A stretch of 64,000 nucleotides of DNA, taken from Arabidopsis thaliana. Lineage: Eukaryota; Streptophyta; Magnoliopsida; Brassicales; Brassicaceae. Shown in pieces: positions 12,694-31,004 of this stretch. A model generated the notes under the pieces. That model ran no database searches, was not told the DNA's origin, and saw only the letters and a list, made by a program, of their open reading frames with translations. The stretch spans positions 19,847,261 through 19,911,260 of the forward strand of contig NC_003074.8 in assembly GCF_000001735.4 (NCBI RefSeq). The letters are read 5' to 3'. The position numbers and the translations under genes are program-made. Numbering within the stretch: position 1 is the first letter of the stretch; each line of letters opens with the position of its first letter.

Positions 12694-13716
12694 TCAACTA
12701 GTTGATCCAGCCATCTCCTCAGCCATCTCACGCTGCGCCTTCTCGGAAAAAAGCTTTGTTGCTATCATATTATCCATAAAATACTCTCTATAAGGATGAT
12801 TCTTTGGAACAAGTTTCCGAAAGTTATCAAACTGTTCTTCTGCCTTGTCTTTCTTCTTCAGCAATGTGTATATAATTCCCTGACAAAGATACGGCCTAAA
12901 ATCTCTTGGTTCCTCCTTTACAAGCTCTTGATAAAGCTTCAATGCTTCACTATGTTTTCCTTCAATGACCCGAATCTGCGCCACGAGTAGCTTAAAATCC
13001 CGAAAATCGTTTTGATTATTCTCCTTTTTGCACTTCAACATTGCTTCCTCAATTCTACTCTCCACCTCTTTCAAATCAAGACCTGCATCTGAATAAGCCA
13101 TAAGCAAGCCGTGATAAGCTTCAACACGAAGCGGATCTTTAGCCAGAATCTCTTCAAATCCAGTTTTAGCCAAGTCTAGATCTCCACTGTAGGTAAAGAT
13201 GTTAGCTTTCAAAACTGGCCATTCTTTTTCTTCAGGTTCCAATTTTATCAAACGATCGATCACTTCTACTGCTTCTGTAAGCTTTCGAGATTTGATCTTT
13301 ACCTCCATCAATGAACGAAGAGCGTCGACATCAGAAGGGTGAGTAATCAAATGCTCATCAAGCGCTCTCTCTTCTTCTTCCAAGGTAACGTTTTCTTTGC
13401 TTTCAACTGACGGCGGAGGCGCGATGGGAGCTGCAATCGCCGGCGATTTGAGATGGAGATTCGCCAAAAGCAGAGCCGCGGCGGTTGTTAGAGTGATGCA
13501 TGTGGATTTGAAGAGACGGAAAGGTGTGGACTTTGGGAGAGGGGTGATAGAGTTTTGAAATTTGGAGGACGAAGCTTTAATTGAAGCGGATTTGAGAGAT
13601 GAAATTGGTTGAATTGAGGATTTGAAGAGGTTTTTGGGGAATGTTGAAGAAGAGGTGTGAGTGAAGGAAAGGTGAAATGGCTGGTGATGTAGCTGTAGCT
13701 TCCCCAGAGACTCCAT
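12694..13716 (-). CDS. Plastid-targeted TPR-like protein
   Basis: Single-exon gene. I choose the ATG at 13716 (MESLGKLQLHH, 340 aa). An upstream in-frame ATG at 13860 would add 48 residues, but the transit-peptide-like N-terminus starts at the inner one. Residues 1 to about 75 are rich in Ser, Thr, Lys and basic residues and poor in acids, as in a chloroplast transit peptide. They are followed by a hydrophobic stretch (TLTTAAALLLANLHL) ending in SPAIAA, which resembles a thylakoid-transfer or membrane segment. The remainder is helical, with TPR-like repeats around LEPEEKEWPVLKANIFTYSG, DPLRVEAYHGLLMAYSDAG and EPRDFRPYLCQGIIYTLL. The exact role is unknown. A decayed copy lies at 8811-8975. Confidence 0.88.
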   Translation of the reverse strand: MESLGKLQLHHQPFHLSFTHTSSSTFPKNLFKSSIQPISSLKSASIKASSSKFQNSITPLPKSTPFRLFKSTCITLTTAAALLLANLHLKSPAIAAPIAPPPSVESKENVTLEEEERALDEHLITHPSDVDALRSLMEVKIKSRKLTEAVEVIDRLIKLEPEEKEWPVLKANIFTYSGDLDLAKTGFEEILAKDPLRVEAYHGLLMAYSDAGLDLKEVESRIEEAMLKCKKENNQNDFRDFKLLVAQIRVIEGKHSEALKLYQELVKEEPRDFRPYLCQGIIYTLLKKKDKAEEQFDNFRKLVPKNHPYREYFMDNMIATKLFSEKAQREMAEEMAGSTS

Positions 13717-13860
13717 GATTGCGGAATGAGATAGATAAACCCTAGAAAAGTAAAAACCCTGAGCTAGTAGTAAAGAGATAGGTGAAGAAGAAGAAGATGA
13801 AGCCTTTCGATTCCGAATATTCTCTCCTCGCTGCAGATACGACGACAGCGTTTTGGTCAT

Positions 13861-14188
13861 TGATGGGCCTCACCTCACGCTGCGTTTTGACCTATCCAAA
13901 AAACCCAATAAATGGTTTAACATTTCACTTTGTGGTGTAAAGTAACTTTTAATAACTCTTACAATAGCCATGGAGGGAGCAACAGTGGTTGTGGTCGGAA
14001 AGTGAACACAAAAAACCAAAACAACAGATAAGAAAAAATTAGGCACAAACCTTTCTCTCTTTCTTTCATTTCTATACATGATAATCATATATATAATAAA
14101 ATGCTACAAAAACACAGGAAACTGAAGGATACACAGAAACTGCAGATGTATCCAAACATTATCTGCTGTTTCTTTTTTCTTTTCTTTT
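13861..14188. other. Spacer between TPR gene 5' side and AFC1 3' side
   Basis: Holds the TPR promoter and leader and the AFC1 3' untranslated region. A 72-codon minus-strand ORF here has no family resemblance and is ignored. Confidence 0.6.
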
Positions 14189-16865
14189 TTAGTTCTTTTG
14201 GTTGTATAAAAATGGATGAGGGTTTGGGTTGAAGGGTGGTATACTCTGTTCCCGGCTTCTTGTGAAGAAGGGATGGTTCAGTGCTTCTCTTGCCTTGAAC
14301 CTCTCTGTTGGATCATATCGAAGCAGACCTTGTAATAGGTCTATCAGATCACCGGCTGAGTGATCCACATGCTGCATTATCAGGTTCTGCAAAATGCAAA
14401 AAAACTGGTCTCCTTAATTTCAATATTTCAGATAAGCGGATGTCAAGTCCAATGTAAGGTTATTTACCGGTAGCCGGGGAAGTTTCCATACTGCTTTTAA
14501 GCTGTCTCTTGATGTCGCACCTTCAGGCCAGTCTAACTTCGCACCTCGTCTGAAGTATTTCTCAGAGCGCCGGCTGCAAGAACCGTTTTGGTTTTGATAT
14601 AAGAAATGACAGTTCAAGTTATTTTCTGCTGGTATCTGATGCTGCAAATAGGATGATATTATTGTTCTTACTCGGCTCTGAGCACCATATGAGGTGGTAA
14701 AGGTCCTAGGACCCTTTCCATCATGGCCAAATGTTCCAAGTTTTCATGCGTTTGGAAAAGCGCCTCTCCCTGCAAGGTTTAATCCAGAGAAAACGTTGAT
14801 GGAGACATGGTGAGATGAATAGGGTGGTGTACCGGAAGATATGCAAACATAAAGTTACTCACCGAACAAAGTTCAACAAGTATGCAACCAATACTCCACA
14901 GATCACATGGATAGTTCCATCCAACCCCTGCAATAAACGTTCCAAACTCTTAAATACCATGACTACACAAAAAAATAATCATCTACGTAGATGTGTCAGA
15001 GTCATAAACGTTTACCTAGGATAACTTCTGGTGCGCGGTAATGTCTTGTGGATACAATGTAGTTATGGTCTTGATGTTCAAATGTTGTACTTCCGAAATC
15101 AATGAGCTTGATGGCACTTGACTTGGGCAGATTCTTGAAGTATGACCCATCTTTTGTGGGTCGGGATAGAAACTAGATTTTCATGACCACACATAGGAAA
15201 AGGGTCAAGAGTTATACAAGTTCCTTCATGGATGGATATCATATTAGCCATGAAAATAAATGAGTCCAGCTTGGAGATGATTGATTGCTCACCTTATAAT
15301 CAGGTATTTTGATATATTCAGACGATACCAAAAGAATGTTCTCCGGCTTCAAATCCGTGTGGATCAGCCGTAAATCATGCATATCTGTCAGAATGGAATG
15401 AGCAAAGTCTGAGTACACTAGTCAACAAAAGTCTCCAGAAATAACTGTCTGAGCAATATGGATTCCATGGAAATTGCATTATCGAAAGAACATTAAGTAA
15501 TAACTATTAACGCCTAAGTCTTGTATCAAAAAGTTAAGAAAAATGATTTGTGGCACTAATGGACTACTATATAGAAGAATGGGTCAAGAATATTCCACAC
15601 ACATGCAACAGACTCCAAAAGTTGTCTGCCAAGCTCCCGAACAAGATCAATGGGAAATGAACGGTAGCTGTTTTTGCGGAGAAAATCATATAAGCTTGGT
15701 CCAAGCTTCTCAAATACCTGTTGAAACCATTTAAACCCATGCGCAAGTTCTTTTAACTCACATAACATTTGGGCGTGAAGAAATTGCATTTTCCCCTCAA
15801 ACTTGTCAAATAAAGGTAACAGCACTTACAATACAAATATGATTACGATAGTCAAACCAATTCCGTATTTGCACACAACTGCAAGGAATTGAAAAGCTTA
15901 TACCAAATGTAATAAAATTAAAACTAGCGAAGAAATAGTAAGAGGAAAGAAATATTCTTACCGAGAACCACCGACATCATGCCTTGTAAGCCTCTGCAGC
16001 ACGTCAATTTCGATCATGGCAGCTTCACGATACTTGTTTATGGACCGTATAACTTTGATTGCCACGACTTCTTTGTTTTTATTATCAAAGCATTCCAATA
16101 CTTGTCCAAATGTACCTGCCAAAATACAATCCAATTGATTAAGATAACTGGCGACCAAATAAACATATTTCTCCTACACTTTGAAAAACAGAATAATCTA
16201 ATCATAATGATTATATAAACATTTTCGCAAGAGATGACTAACCTTCACCCATTTTGCTGAGAATTTGATCTGCACGCACAATAGAAGAGGCATGTCAATG
16301 TAAACCTCCATGATAAAGTCTGTGAAACGTAACAGATAAGATGTCGAAAGACTCTGTAACATAAGACTCACATCGTGGAGTCAAAGTATCCCCAACAACA
16401 AAGACATAATGGCCGTCTTTATCATCTGGTCTCCAGGGAGGAGAGCCCTGACGAGGAAGGCCATTATAGAACATGTTTGGGTAAACAAAATTGGGAACTA
16501 AACCACTCGCAAACTCCGGACCATAGTACAACGGAGGTTGAAATACCTGAAAGAAAAAAACACATCAGCTGAAACTTAGCTCAAGCACACAAATAAAAAT
16601 CTTAATTTCTTACTAGTTAACACAATTCGCAGTATCTTATGAAAACAACAAAAGAACAGTCCATTGATACCAATACAATATGTGGACAATTCGTTACCGT
16701 GGGTGGAGGAGGAGGAGGAAGAAGAGGCGGAGCAGCATCCCAAGTCAATCGGGGACGTTTCCTGGGACGCTTATCAACGATCCGATGAGGGAATTCAACA
16801 TTCCTCTGAGTTTCTAAGATCATCGCGATCGAGCTAGCTTTATCACGATACACACTGCTTTGCAT
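14189..16865 (-). CDS. AFC1: LAMMER-type dual-specificity kinase AFC1
   Basis: CLK/LAMMER kinase; family members phosphorylate SR splicing factors in the nucleus. Twelve exons, all in phase: 16698-16865, 16372-16546, 16243-16269, 15962-16115, 15830-15878, 15603-15717, 15293-15384, 15016-15172, 14863-14927, 14672-14769, 14468-14573, 14189-14386. They encode 467 aa, the length I recall for AFC1. The N-terminus has basic KRPRKRPR and a poly-Pro run. Kinase features: GEGTFGQV loop, VAIK (Lys about 144), HTDLKPEN (about 238-245), IDFGS, and the family signature [14 protein letters not shown] near residue 346. The C-terminal tail is short. The first base upstream of the CDS begins a leader that runs back toward 17300 and probably contains an intron. 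It faces the DAP epimerase gene head-to-head. Confidence 0.97.
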
Positions 16866-17523
16866 AAAGGATTAGAAAAATGCAAATCCAGAGCTGAAAT
16901 TCAGAAACCCAGATTATGAACAGCGAGAGAATTGCGATTGAATTTCGAATCTAATTAGAGGGATAATAAGATTCCGAAATTCGAAACCCTAGTTATCTTC
17001 AATTTGGGGGGGATCTATCTCCAGAAGATAACTAAAAAAGGTGGGAAAAGTAACAGAAAAATATATTAAAAAAAGTGGAAGTAATGTAGCTAATAAACTA
17101 ACCGCAAATTTCTCTCACACAGAGTAATTTAAAACGTTGAATTAGTCGCTGTCGTAATTTGATCGCCGGAATTCAGATCGGAGAAACAATAAAAATGCTC
17201 ACTGAATTGGAATTGAAGAAAAAAATCTCAGGAGAAAATATTTAACAGCGAAAGAGACTGAAATGAGAGAGAGAGAGAGAACCTGAGGAAGAGAACAGCG
17301 AAGGAGCGACAGAGGCTCTGGAAGTTCTTAATGGGCTTTTTTAGTCAGGCCTTTATTAAATATATGTTGACTAAAGAAACGACATGATGTTATTACTGTT
17401 GAGGATAAAAACGACGTGGAGTTCAGTTATTTAATATCAGAACAATGGGGTGTTTTCTCCAAAGTCTTTTAATATGGAGGAGACGGGAGAGTCGTTGAAC
17501 AAGAAAAATAATCTGAAGCAGCC
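16866..17523. promoter_or_regulatory. Shared promoter region of AFC1 (-) and DAP epimerase (+)
   Basis: 658 bp between the two ATGs, including the AFC1 leader (telo-box-like AAACCCTAG near 16985; GA-repeat near 17270). The non-leader core is only about 150-200 bp (about 17310-17470), so initiation elements for both genes must be compact. No clear TATA box for either gene. Confidence 0.55.
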
Positions 17524-19647
17524 ATGGAGATAGCCGCCGTTAGCACTGTCTCCGTCGCGCCACAATCGCGCAGAGTGTCGAATGCGTTCTCCAGGAATCT
17601 AGGATCCGTATCTTCTCTTTCGTTTGGTTTCTTTGAGAAAGAATATTGCTTTAAGAGCCCTAGCCTTCGTGTGTCTGCAGCAGCTTCCATGGACGCCGTC
17701 ACAGCTGAGAAATTTTCTCCGGCGAGTTTTCTAGACAAAAAAGAAACCGGAGTTCTTCACTTTGTGAAATACCATGGCCTCGGCAATGACTTCATTTTGG
17801 TACTTTTGTTCACCGTTGAATTCTCAATTTGGTAATTTAACCCGAAATGTATCGAATTCTTACAAATGTTTTCAAATTTTTCGTCTTTGGAATTGGATTT
17901 TGTAGGTCGATAACAGAGACTCATCGGAACCTAAGATTACTCAAGAACAGGCGGCGAAGCTGTGTGATCGAAACTTCGGTGTTGGTGCCGATGGAGTGAT
18001 TTTTGCAATGCCAGGAGTCAATGGTACTGATTACGCAATGCGGATTTTCAATTCAGATGGTAGTGAACCAGAGGTGGGGCTTTTCGATGATAATGTCTGG
18101 TGATATGTTGTTGCGCTCGAAGTCATTGGCTTTTGATTTTGTTCTTGTAGATGTGTGGCAATGGAGTTCGATGCTTTGCTAGGTTCATTGCTGAGCTTGA
18201 GAATTTGCAGGGAAAACATAGGTATCTCTATCTGTATTGAGAAATATCTGTTTAGACTTGAGAGTTCCGAGTTTAGTCAAGCTTGATGTAACCTTAAGTG
18301 TCTATTTATTTGTTTTTGTAGTTTTACAATACATACCGGTGCCGGGTTGATTGTTCCAGAAATTCAAGATGACGGACAGGTAGATCATTTGGATTGATGT
18401 CTCATATTAGGTTTAGTCGTATTCATGATGATGGGTAAGGTAAAGTTTGGATTTTTATTTTTTGTGATTGATATTGGTACAGGTTAAGGTTGACATGGGG
18501 ACACCGATTCTTAAAGCACAAGATGTGCCCACGAAATTGTCAGGGAACAAAGGTGAAGCTGTTGTTGAGGCAGAGCTAGTTGTTGATGGAGTAAGCTGGA
18601 ATGTGACGTGTGTTAGTATGGGCAATCCTCACTGTATCACATTTGGTAAAAAGGGTGGACCGGTGCGTGTTTCGTTACTAGACTTCTAATCATATTATTT
18701 GTCTACACGTGAATTTCTTATCATTTGTAATTTTGGTTTGTGTCAACCAGAATCTGAAAGTTGATGATTTGAACTTACCAGAGATTGGTCCAAAGTTCGA
18801 GCATCATGAAATGTTCCCAGCTCGAACTAACACAGGTTAGTGGAGATTCATCGGCAGATGTATCCAGATTTCCATTGACTGATACAGCAAGACTTCTCGC
18901 TTATATTTGGATTTATATCCCTTTAGTTGTCTTACAGTTCTTTCTGTGTATCCGCAGAATTTGTTGAGGTCTTATCACGTTCTCATTTGAAAATGCGTGT
19001 GTGGGAGCGCGGAGCAGGTCCGCAAATTCCCCCCAATCTTCGAATATAATTCTCAGTTGATTATAAACAGTCTCTGTATCCTTATATGCTTAATGCTTAC
19101 GCATACTTAAAACTGCAGGAGCAACTTTGGCCTGTGGAACTGGAGCTTGTGCTCTGGTTGTTGCAGCAGTCCTTGAAGGTCGAGCCGACAGGGTAAGTTT
19201 GGAATTTCAGAACTTAAAAAACTAGATAACAGTTTGCAAAATGGTACACTGGATTAGCAGTTTTTAAGCATTTTTTATGAAACCTGAATGTTGCATTGAA
19301 TGGTTGGATGATTTGATTGGTAGACGATTGATGAGATTATGATTTTACTAAGTACTTTTCGTTCGCTTCGTCTCTTGTGGGAGAATCTTGTATTCGTTTT
19401 TTTTGGTTCTTCACTCTCACACAAATGTTTCTTGGATATTCATTGGAGCTTAAAGATTGTCATGAGCTGAGATTAGCTGCATGTGGTGACCTTGAGTTCC
19501 TCATATATGTATTGGTTTATGGTGGAACAGAAATGCACGGTGGATCTACCGGGCGGACCATTGGAGATAGAGTGGAAACAGGAAGACAACCATATCTACA
19601 TGACGGGTCCTGCAGAAGCTGTTTTCTATGGATCAGCGCTGCTCTAA
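17524..19647 (+). CDS. DAPF: Diaminopimelate epimerase, chloroplast
   Basis: Interconverts LL- and meso-diaminopimelate in the plastid lysine pathway. Nine exons in phase: 17524-17799, 17906-18073, 18151-18221, 18322-18379, 18483-18662, 18751-18835, 18958-19017, 19119-19192, 19531-19647; 362 aa. Residues 1 to about 70 are Ser/Ala/Arg-rich with few acids, a plastid transit peptide. The catalytic core begins at [18 protein letters not shown]. Both active-site cysteines are present, in MCGNGVRC (Cys about 150) and ACGTGAC (Cys about 305), along with GNPHC. Tail-to-tail with the LRR kinase gene about 470 bp downstream. The symbol follows bacterial usage. Confidence 0.96.
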
Positions 19648-20118
19648 TGGGCCTTCACAGTCGATGACTTCTCCTCTCTCTGTTGTTGTTCTTTTGGGGT
19701 CTGTGTGTTCTAATTCAAACGTGTGAAGCTCTTACCTGTCCTGCTAGATTGTGTTTCATGGATTTTGTTTATGTACTTTTATTGTTTTCAGAGTATCCAA
19801 ACCTTTTGATTTGTTGCTGCATCTATGTTCATAATTTAAATCTTCTTTTCCTCGGAATATAGCTCTCTTCTACACTGATTCTCCACCAGACCAGACATTG
19901 TCAATGGCCGTGGTTGCACATAATGACAAGAGAAATGAAACTTGAGAGAATACAAAACCGCATATGTACATGATAAGATTGGTTAGCTTCCATATCTGCA
20001 TAGATATTAGCTTATATGGTTAGGAATCAGGACAACATAACTGGTATCATAATATCTCCTAAGTATAATAACACAACTCTCATTAGTCTGATGTTAGCCT
20101 ATCTCACACAAATATTTG
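19648..20118. terminator. Converging 3' ends of DAP epimerase and LRR kinase
   Basis: Tail-to-tail spacer of 471 bp that must hold both 3' untranslated regions and polyadenylation sites. AT-rich, with no ORF or RNA gene seen. Confidence 0.5.
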
Positions 20119-25252
<5,134 letters not shown>

Positions 25253-28200
25253 CAAGATACCTAGAAAAGGAAGACAAATCATACTTTATCCTGTTGTAGG
25301 ACACAGAAACATGGGGGTCAGAGCTAGATGATTTCAAACTTCACAAGAAAAATCTGGGTCAAGGCCAATCTTAGAAGTTATGATAAGAAAATACGAGCTC
25401 ACATGAACAAGTCACTAGAAGAAGCACCAAGAAACGCGTTAGGCAGAAGATCAAAGATTCATAAAAGAATTCCCGGAAATTTCTTCAACACCAAGGAAAA
25501 GCAGAAGTCTATTGGTCATCAGACATAGTTATGTCTATAAAAATACTGCTGGAAATAGATATTTCATGATGACAGTGATCTAATGAGTTAACAAAACATA
25601 CCAGAAAGGGACTATATATAAGAAATTGTCAACAAAGTTCTATTGAATATCTATATCTAATGAATGGGGTTTGAAAATTTCTTATTAAGACTGACTTTCC
25701 TTGATGAACCTATCTCTGCAGTTTCCCAGTATATATTGAACAGCAATAAAAAGGTTCGATGGTAACATTAAGTGTATAATCCATGCCTGAAACATCCTAC
25801 GAGGCATAATAGTGCAGACTTTTCGACACATATATAGAGAGAAAGATAATAGTTTTTACAGAAAAATCCAACAATCTTCCAACTTGTCAATTTTATAGTT
25901 TCAGTTGCAGAGTGGTTGTCCACTTAGGCTGACCTGGTCACCAAAGTTGGTGATTTCAGCTGCAAAGTTATGACCCTTTCCCAATCTAGACTAGGTTATT
26001 ATGAAACGGATCCGGTCTAAGAAATTCCAGGAGCAACCCAACGCAAGAGTAAATAGGTTAGCAAAACTTCAGATTACATGGTGACAGGAAACATTAGGAC
26101 TGAATGAAAGACAGAGAACGGAAAGTAAAATCCTGTCTAGGTATAATAAAGCACCTCATTTTTAGCCAAATTCTATGCAGAAAAAAAGTCAACACTTGCT
26201 AGTTTCCACTCATGTAAGCCTAGACTTCCCCAAGTAGTGATTATTACTCTGGTACCAAAACATGTGTTTGATGTTGTATTGATCAGGCCTCAACACCTAA
26301 AACTCTCACTGGGCTCTTTTATATAACAAAGTGCCCGGCTCAACTACAAACGACAAACCAATTAAAATTCTCATCTTTTAGTAATGGGATAATATCTGTG
26401 GACCAAACAGCTAAACAAACAAAGAAACACATAATTCTCCCATCTTACAGATTAGATAACAGCAGGTGACAAATTTCCAGATATATTTGCTGCATCAAAA
26501 TATTGGTAATGTGATTAATGATGAACGAAAAATAACATAACATACACTAACACATAGCTGTTCAGAACACCACTGAGTTGATAAGTTTTAGAACTGATTT
26601 TTCTTATATTTCTCTTTAAGTTTGATTTACAACAGATAGAAACAATTCATGAACAAACCAAATACAGAACAAAAAGTAGCCCTGGGAATGAGTTATAGAG
26701 CATCCCTTACCCTCCCAAGGCCAAGACCATCCAAAAATACCTGATAATCCCTATCTGTTTCTTTCCAAACTATATAGACCACTTGAGCAGCCATTCTACA
26801 CAAGACACAAACTATAAAACTTTCTTCATGTCTTTATCATCCAATCTTTCTTTTTTGGGTTATCATCATTCACCACTGCCCAATTACTTAAGCTCCTCAT
26901 AAGATCAATAAAGTCCTTTCTGATTCATACAAATGCAGTTGCTGCAAATTTGGTTGGAAATGTCAGAAAACCACTCAGCTCCAATAAGATGATCATCAAA
27001 AAAGTTTTGGATGAAACTAAAGATGACTGCTTTAGCCTTAAGGTGAAATGCAATGCATTGTAGCTACCATGCAGCTAATTTTCAAAGCTGGAACTAGTTT
27101 TAACAATTCTCTAGATGAAAGTAGCAGACCAACTGATATTGTTATAGATGGAACAAAATCGAGTAGAGAGGTCATATACATTCTGAAATCAATAGCATCC
27201 AAGGCGAGATGATTTCTGCAGTATTGGCTGATTAAACTATCCCTGACCCAAGTCTGGTAAGAAGAAGAAAAGACGGCGTCGCGCCTCCTTTGTCGGAGAA
27301 GAAGAGTCGAAGAAGACAAGCAAAGGCAACAAAGCAAAGAGAAGTTGGGCCGTGTGGCTTATTAAAAAGGTTATTGGGCTATAGTTAAGCCCATGTACTA
27401 TTTGGGTTTTAGTTGGTTAAGTTTCAGGGTTTTTTTTTTTTAAAAAGTAGATTTCTACGATAAATGTGTGTGTGAAGATGTTGAAAGTTGAAACTTCATA
27501 AATAAGGTTCCTGAAGAATTCAACATTCTTGGTTGATCATATAATACTCTCTCACGATTGACAGTCCAAATGACTTTCAACTCTTTAATCTAAAGTCTAA
27601 ACCACAATCTAAATCCGGTTTAAACGCAGTCACGATTCCATCATTGATGATGTCTTATATCACACACATAGATTAGGCCTTAGGGTATCAAATAGTGTTT
27701 TAGGTGAGAAAAGCAGTTGTCAGATTTTGATTTTTAAGAATGCAATCATTTGACTTTTAGTTTGACTTCCTTTTGGTTCTTCTTAGCCACTCTTTCTCAT
27801 ATTCTACACGTGCTCATTAACGTTCCAAAGTCAATAAAAAATCACGAAGCCAACAATAAAATGTGCAACAAATAATATTAAACATGTTAGACAGACGAAA
27901 GAGAATTATTCTTTATACGTATTTAACATAATGTGCCTTGTCGGTTACCAAACAAAATAAAATATGGCTTGTTAGTGGTCGGTAATATGTAACACGTTGT
28001 GTGTTTGTTGTCCTTGTCAAACCAGCAATGCTGCTTAATTTATTTAGATAGGAACCCAAGTTTAAAGAAGACTTTTTTTTTGGTCAAGTAAGAAAATGTC
28101 AAAACCTCTGAAACTTTCTTTATTTTGTTTATAAATACATTACTCCATGAATACGTTACAAAGATCTTAATCTCACAAGTCTCACATTTTCTAGGTGGAC

Positions 28201-28271
28201 CAACCAAAACCCAAAATCTTTAATTCCCTCTATAGTGCTCTTTTCTCTTTTCGAAATACAACCGTAAAAAC
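25253..28271. other. Intergenic upstream of LRR kinase, 3 kb
   Basis: Contains the exon relic at 26874-26960 and a pyrimidine-rich (minus-strand) stretch at about 27200-27340 that looks like a plant leader. It could be a distal non-coding first exon of the LRR kinase, but no transcript evidence is visible. The right end is the ZAT18 promoter, with a probable TATA (TATAAATA) near 28130. No other gene is supported. Confidence 0.5.
26874..26960 (-). pseudogene. Relic of an LRR-receptor-kinase exon
   Basis: On the minus strand this matches exon 2 of the LRR kinase downstream (24870-24950) across about 80 bp, including the acceptor TTTGCAG and the part encoding DPMRNLSNWAKG. The relic reads roughly DLMRSLSNWAV and carries an in-frame TGA a few codons after the acceptor. 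The rest of the gene is not recognisable. It suggests a former tandem LRR kinase upstream. Confidence 0.75.
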
Positions 28272-28799
28272 ATGAAGAGAGACCGGTCCGATTACGAAGA
28301 ATCCATGAAGCATATAGACATAGTAGAAAGTCTAATGATGTTATCTCGAAGTTTCGTGGTCAAACAAATCGATGTAAAGCAATCTACCGGAAGCAAAACG
28401 AACCATAATAACCACTTCGAATGCAAAACGTGTAACCGGAAATTTGATTCCTTCCAAGCTCTTGGAGGTCATAGAGCTAGCCACAAGAAACCTAAGCTGA
28501 TCGTTGACCAAGAACAGGTGAAGCATCGTAACAAAGAGAATGATATGCATAAGTGTACAATTTGCGATCAAATGTTTGGGACCGGTCAAGCTCTAGGCGG
28601 TCACATGAGAAAGCATAGGACGAGCATGATAACCGAGCAATCGATTGTCCCTTCTGTGGTTTATTCCAGACCGGTTTTTAATCGTTGCAGTAGCAGCAAG
28701 GAGATCTTGGACTTAAATCTAACTCCATTGGAAAATGATCTTGTGTTAATCTTTGGGAAGAATTTGGTTCCACAAATTGATTTGAAGTTTGTGAATTAG
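28272..28799 (+). CDS. ZAT18: C2H2 zinc-finger repressor (ZAT18)
   Basis: Small C1-2i zinc-finger transcription factor, 175 aa, intronless as is usual for the group. Two QALGGH fingers: Cys51, Cys54, His67, His71, and Cys95, Cys98, His111, His115. The C-terminus has an EAR repression motif, LDLNL (146-150), and the N-terminus a short Leu-rich ESLMMLSRS box. Family members are nuclear stress-response repressors; I recall ZAT18 being linked to drought response. The ATG at 28272 follows a typical A-rich leader. Confidence 0.95.
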   Translation: MKRDRSDYEESMKHIDIVESLMMLSRSFVVKQIDVKQSTGSKTNHNNHFECKTCNRKFDSFQALGGHRASHKKPKLIVDQEQVKHRNKENDMHKCTICDQMFGTGQALGGHMRKHRTSMITEQSIVPSVVYSRPVFNRCSSSKEILDLNLTPLENDLVLIFGKNLVPQIDLKFVN

Positions 28800-29270
28800 T
28801 AGGGTTTTAAACCTTTCTCTGTACTTTTGTTGTTGTTTTTTTCTCTCTTGCTACACATTATTTCATTCTTTCCGTCATGTATGCATACACAATTTGTTTG
28901 AATAAAAGGTTTCAATTCTTGCAATGAGTGATAAAACATTAATAGTTGAAAGTTTGAAACAGAACCATTCTCGAATGTATACATAGAATCCAATATCATT
29001 GGTGTGTGAGTGAGATAAACTGATATTATCATAAGTCATAATCTGATGTCAGAGAATCCATTCCAGAAATATGGAATACGAATTGTGTCCTTCACAGTCA
29101 CACTATACCATTAGGGAAAGAGAGAATCTTAAAAGAATACGTAGAAACACCATCTCATATAGAAGAAAAGCAAAAGAAGATTGATTTCCTTTTTCATTTT
29201 TTCTTTCCAAATACCATTTCTCTTTCACTAGCCAGATTCTCTCCTTTGACAGGCGTCGTGGACCCAATTT
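28800..29270. terminator. Converging 3' regions of ZAT18 and RABE1a
   Basis: 471 bp tail-to-tail spacer. AATAAA at about 28900 is a likely poly-A signal for the plus-strand gene. Nothing else supported. Confidence 0.5.

Positions 29271-31004
<1,734 letters not shown>

Noticed and set aside
27038..27337. 99-codon minus-strand ORF upstream of the LRR kinase
   Set aside because: No homology seen. The pyrimidine-rich start looks like an untranslated leader or promoter, not coding sequence.
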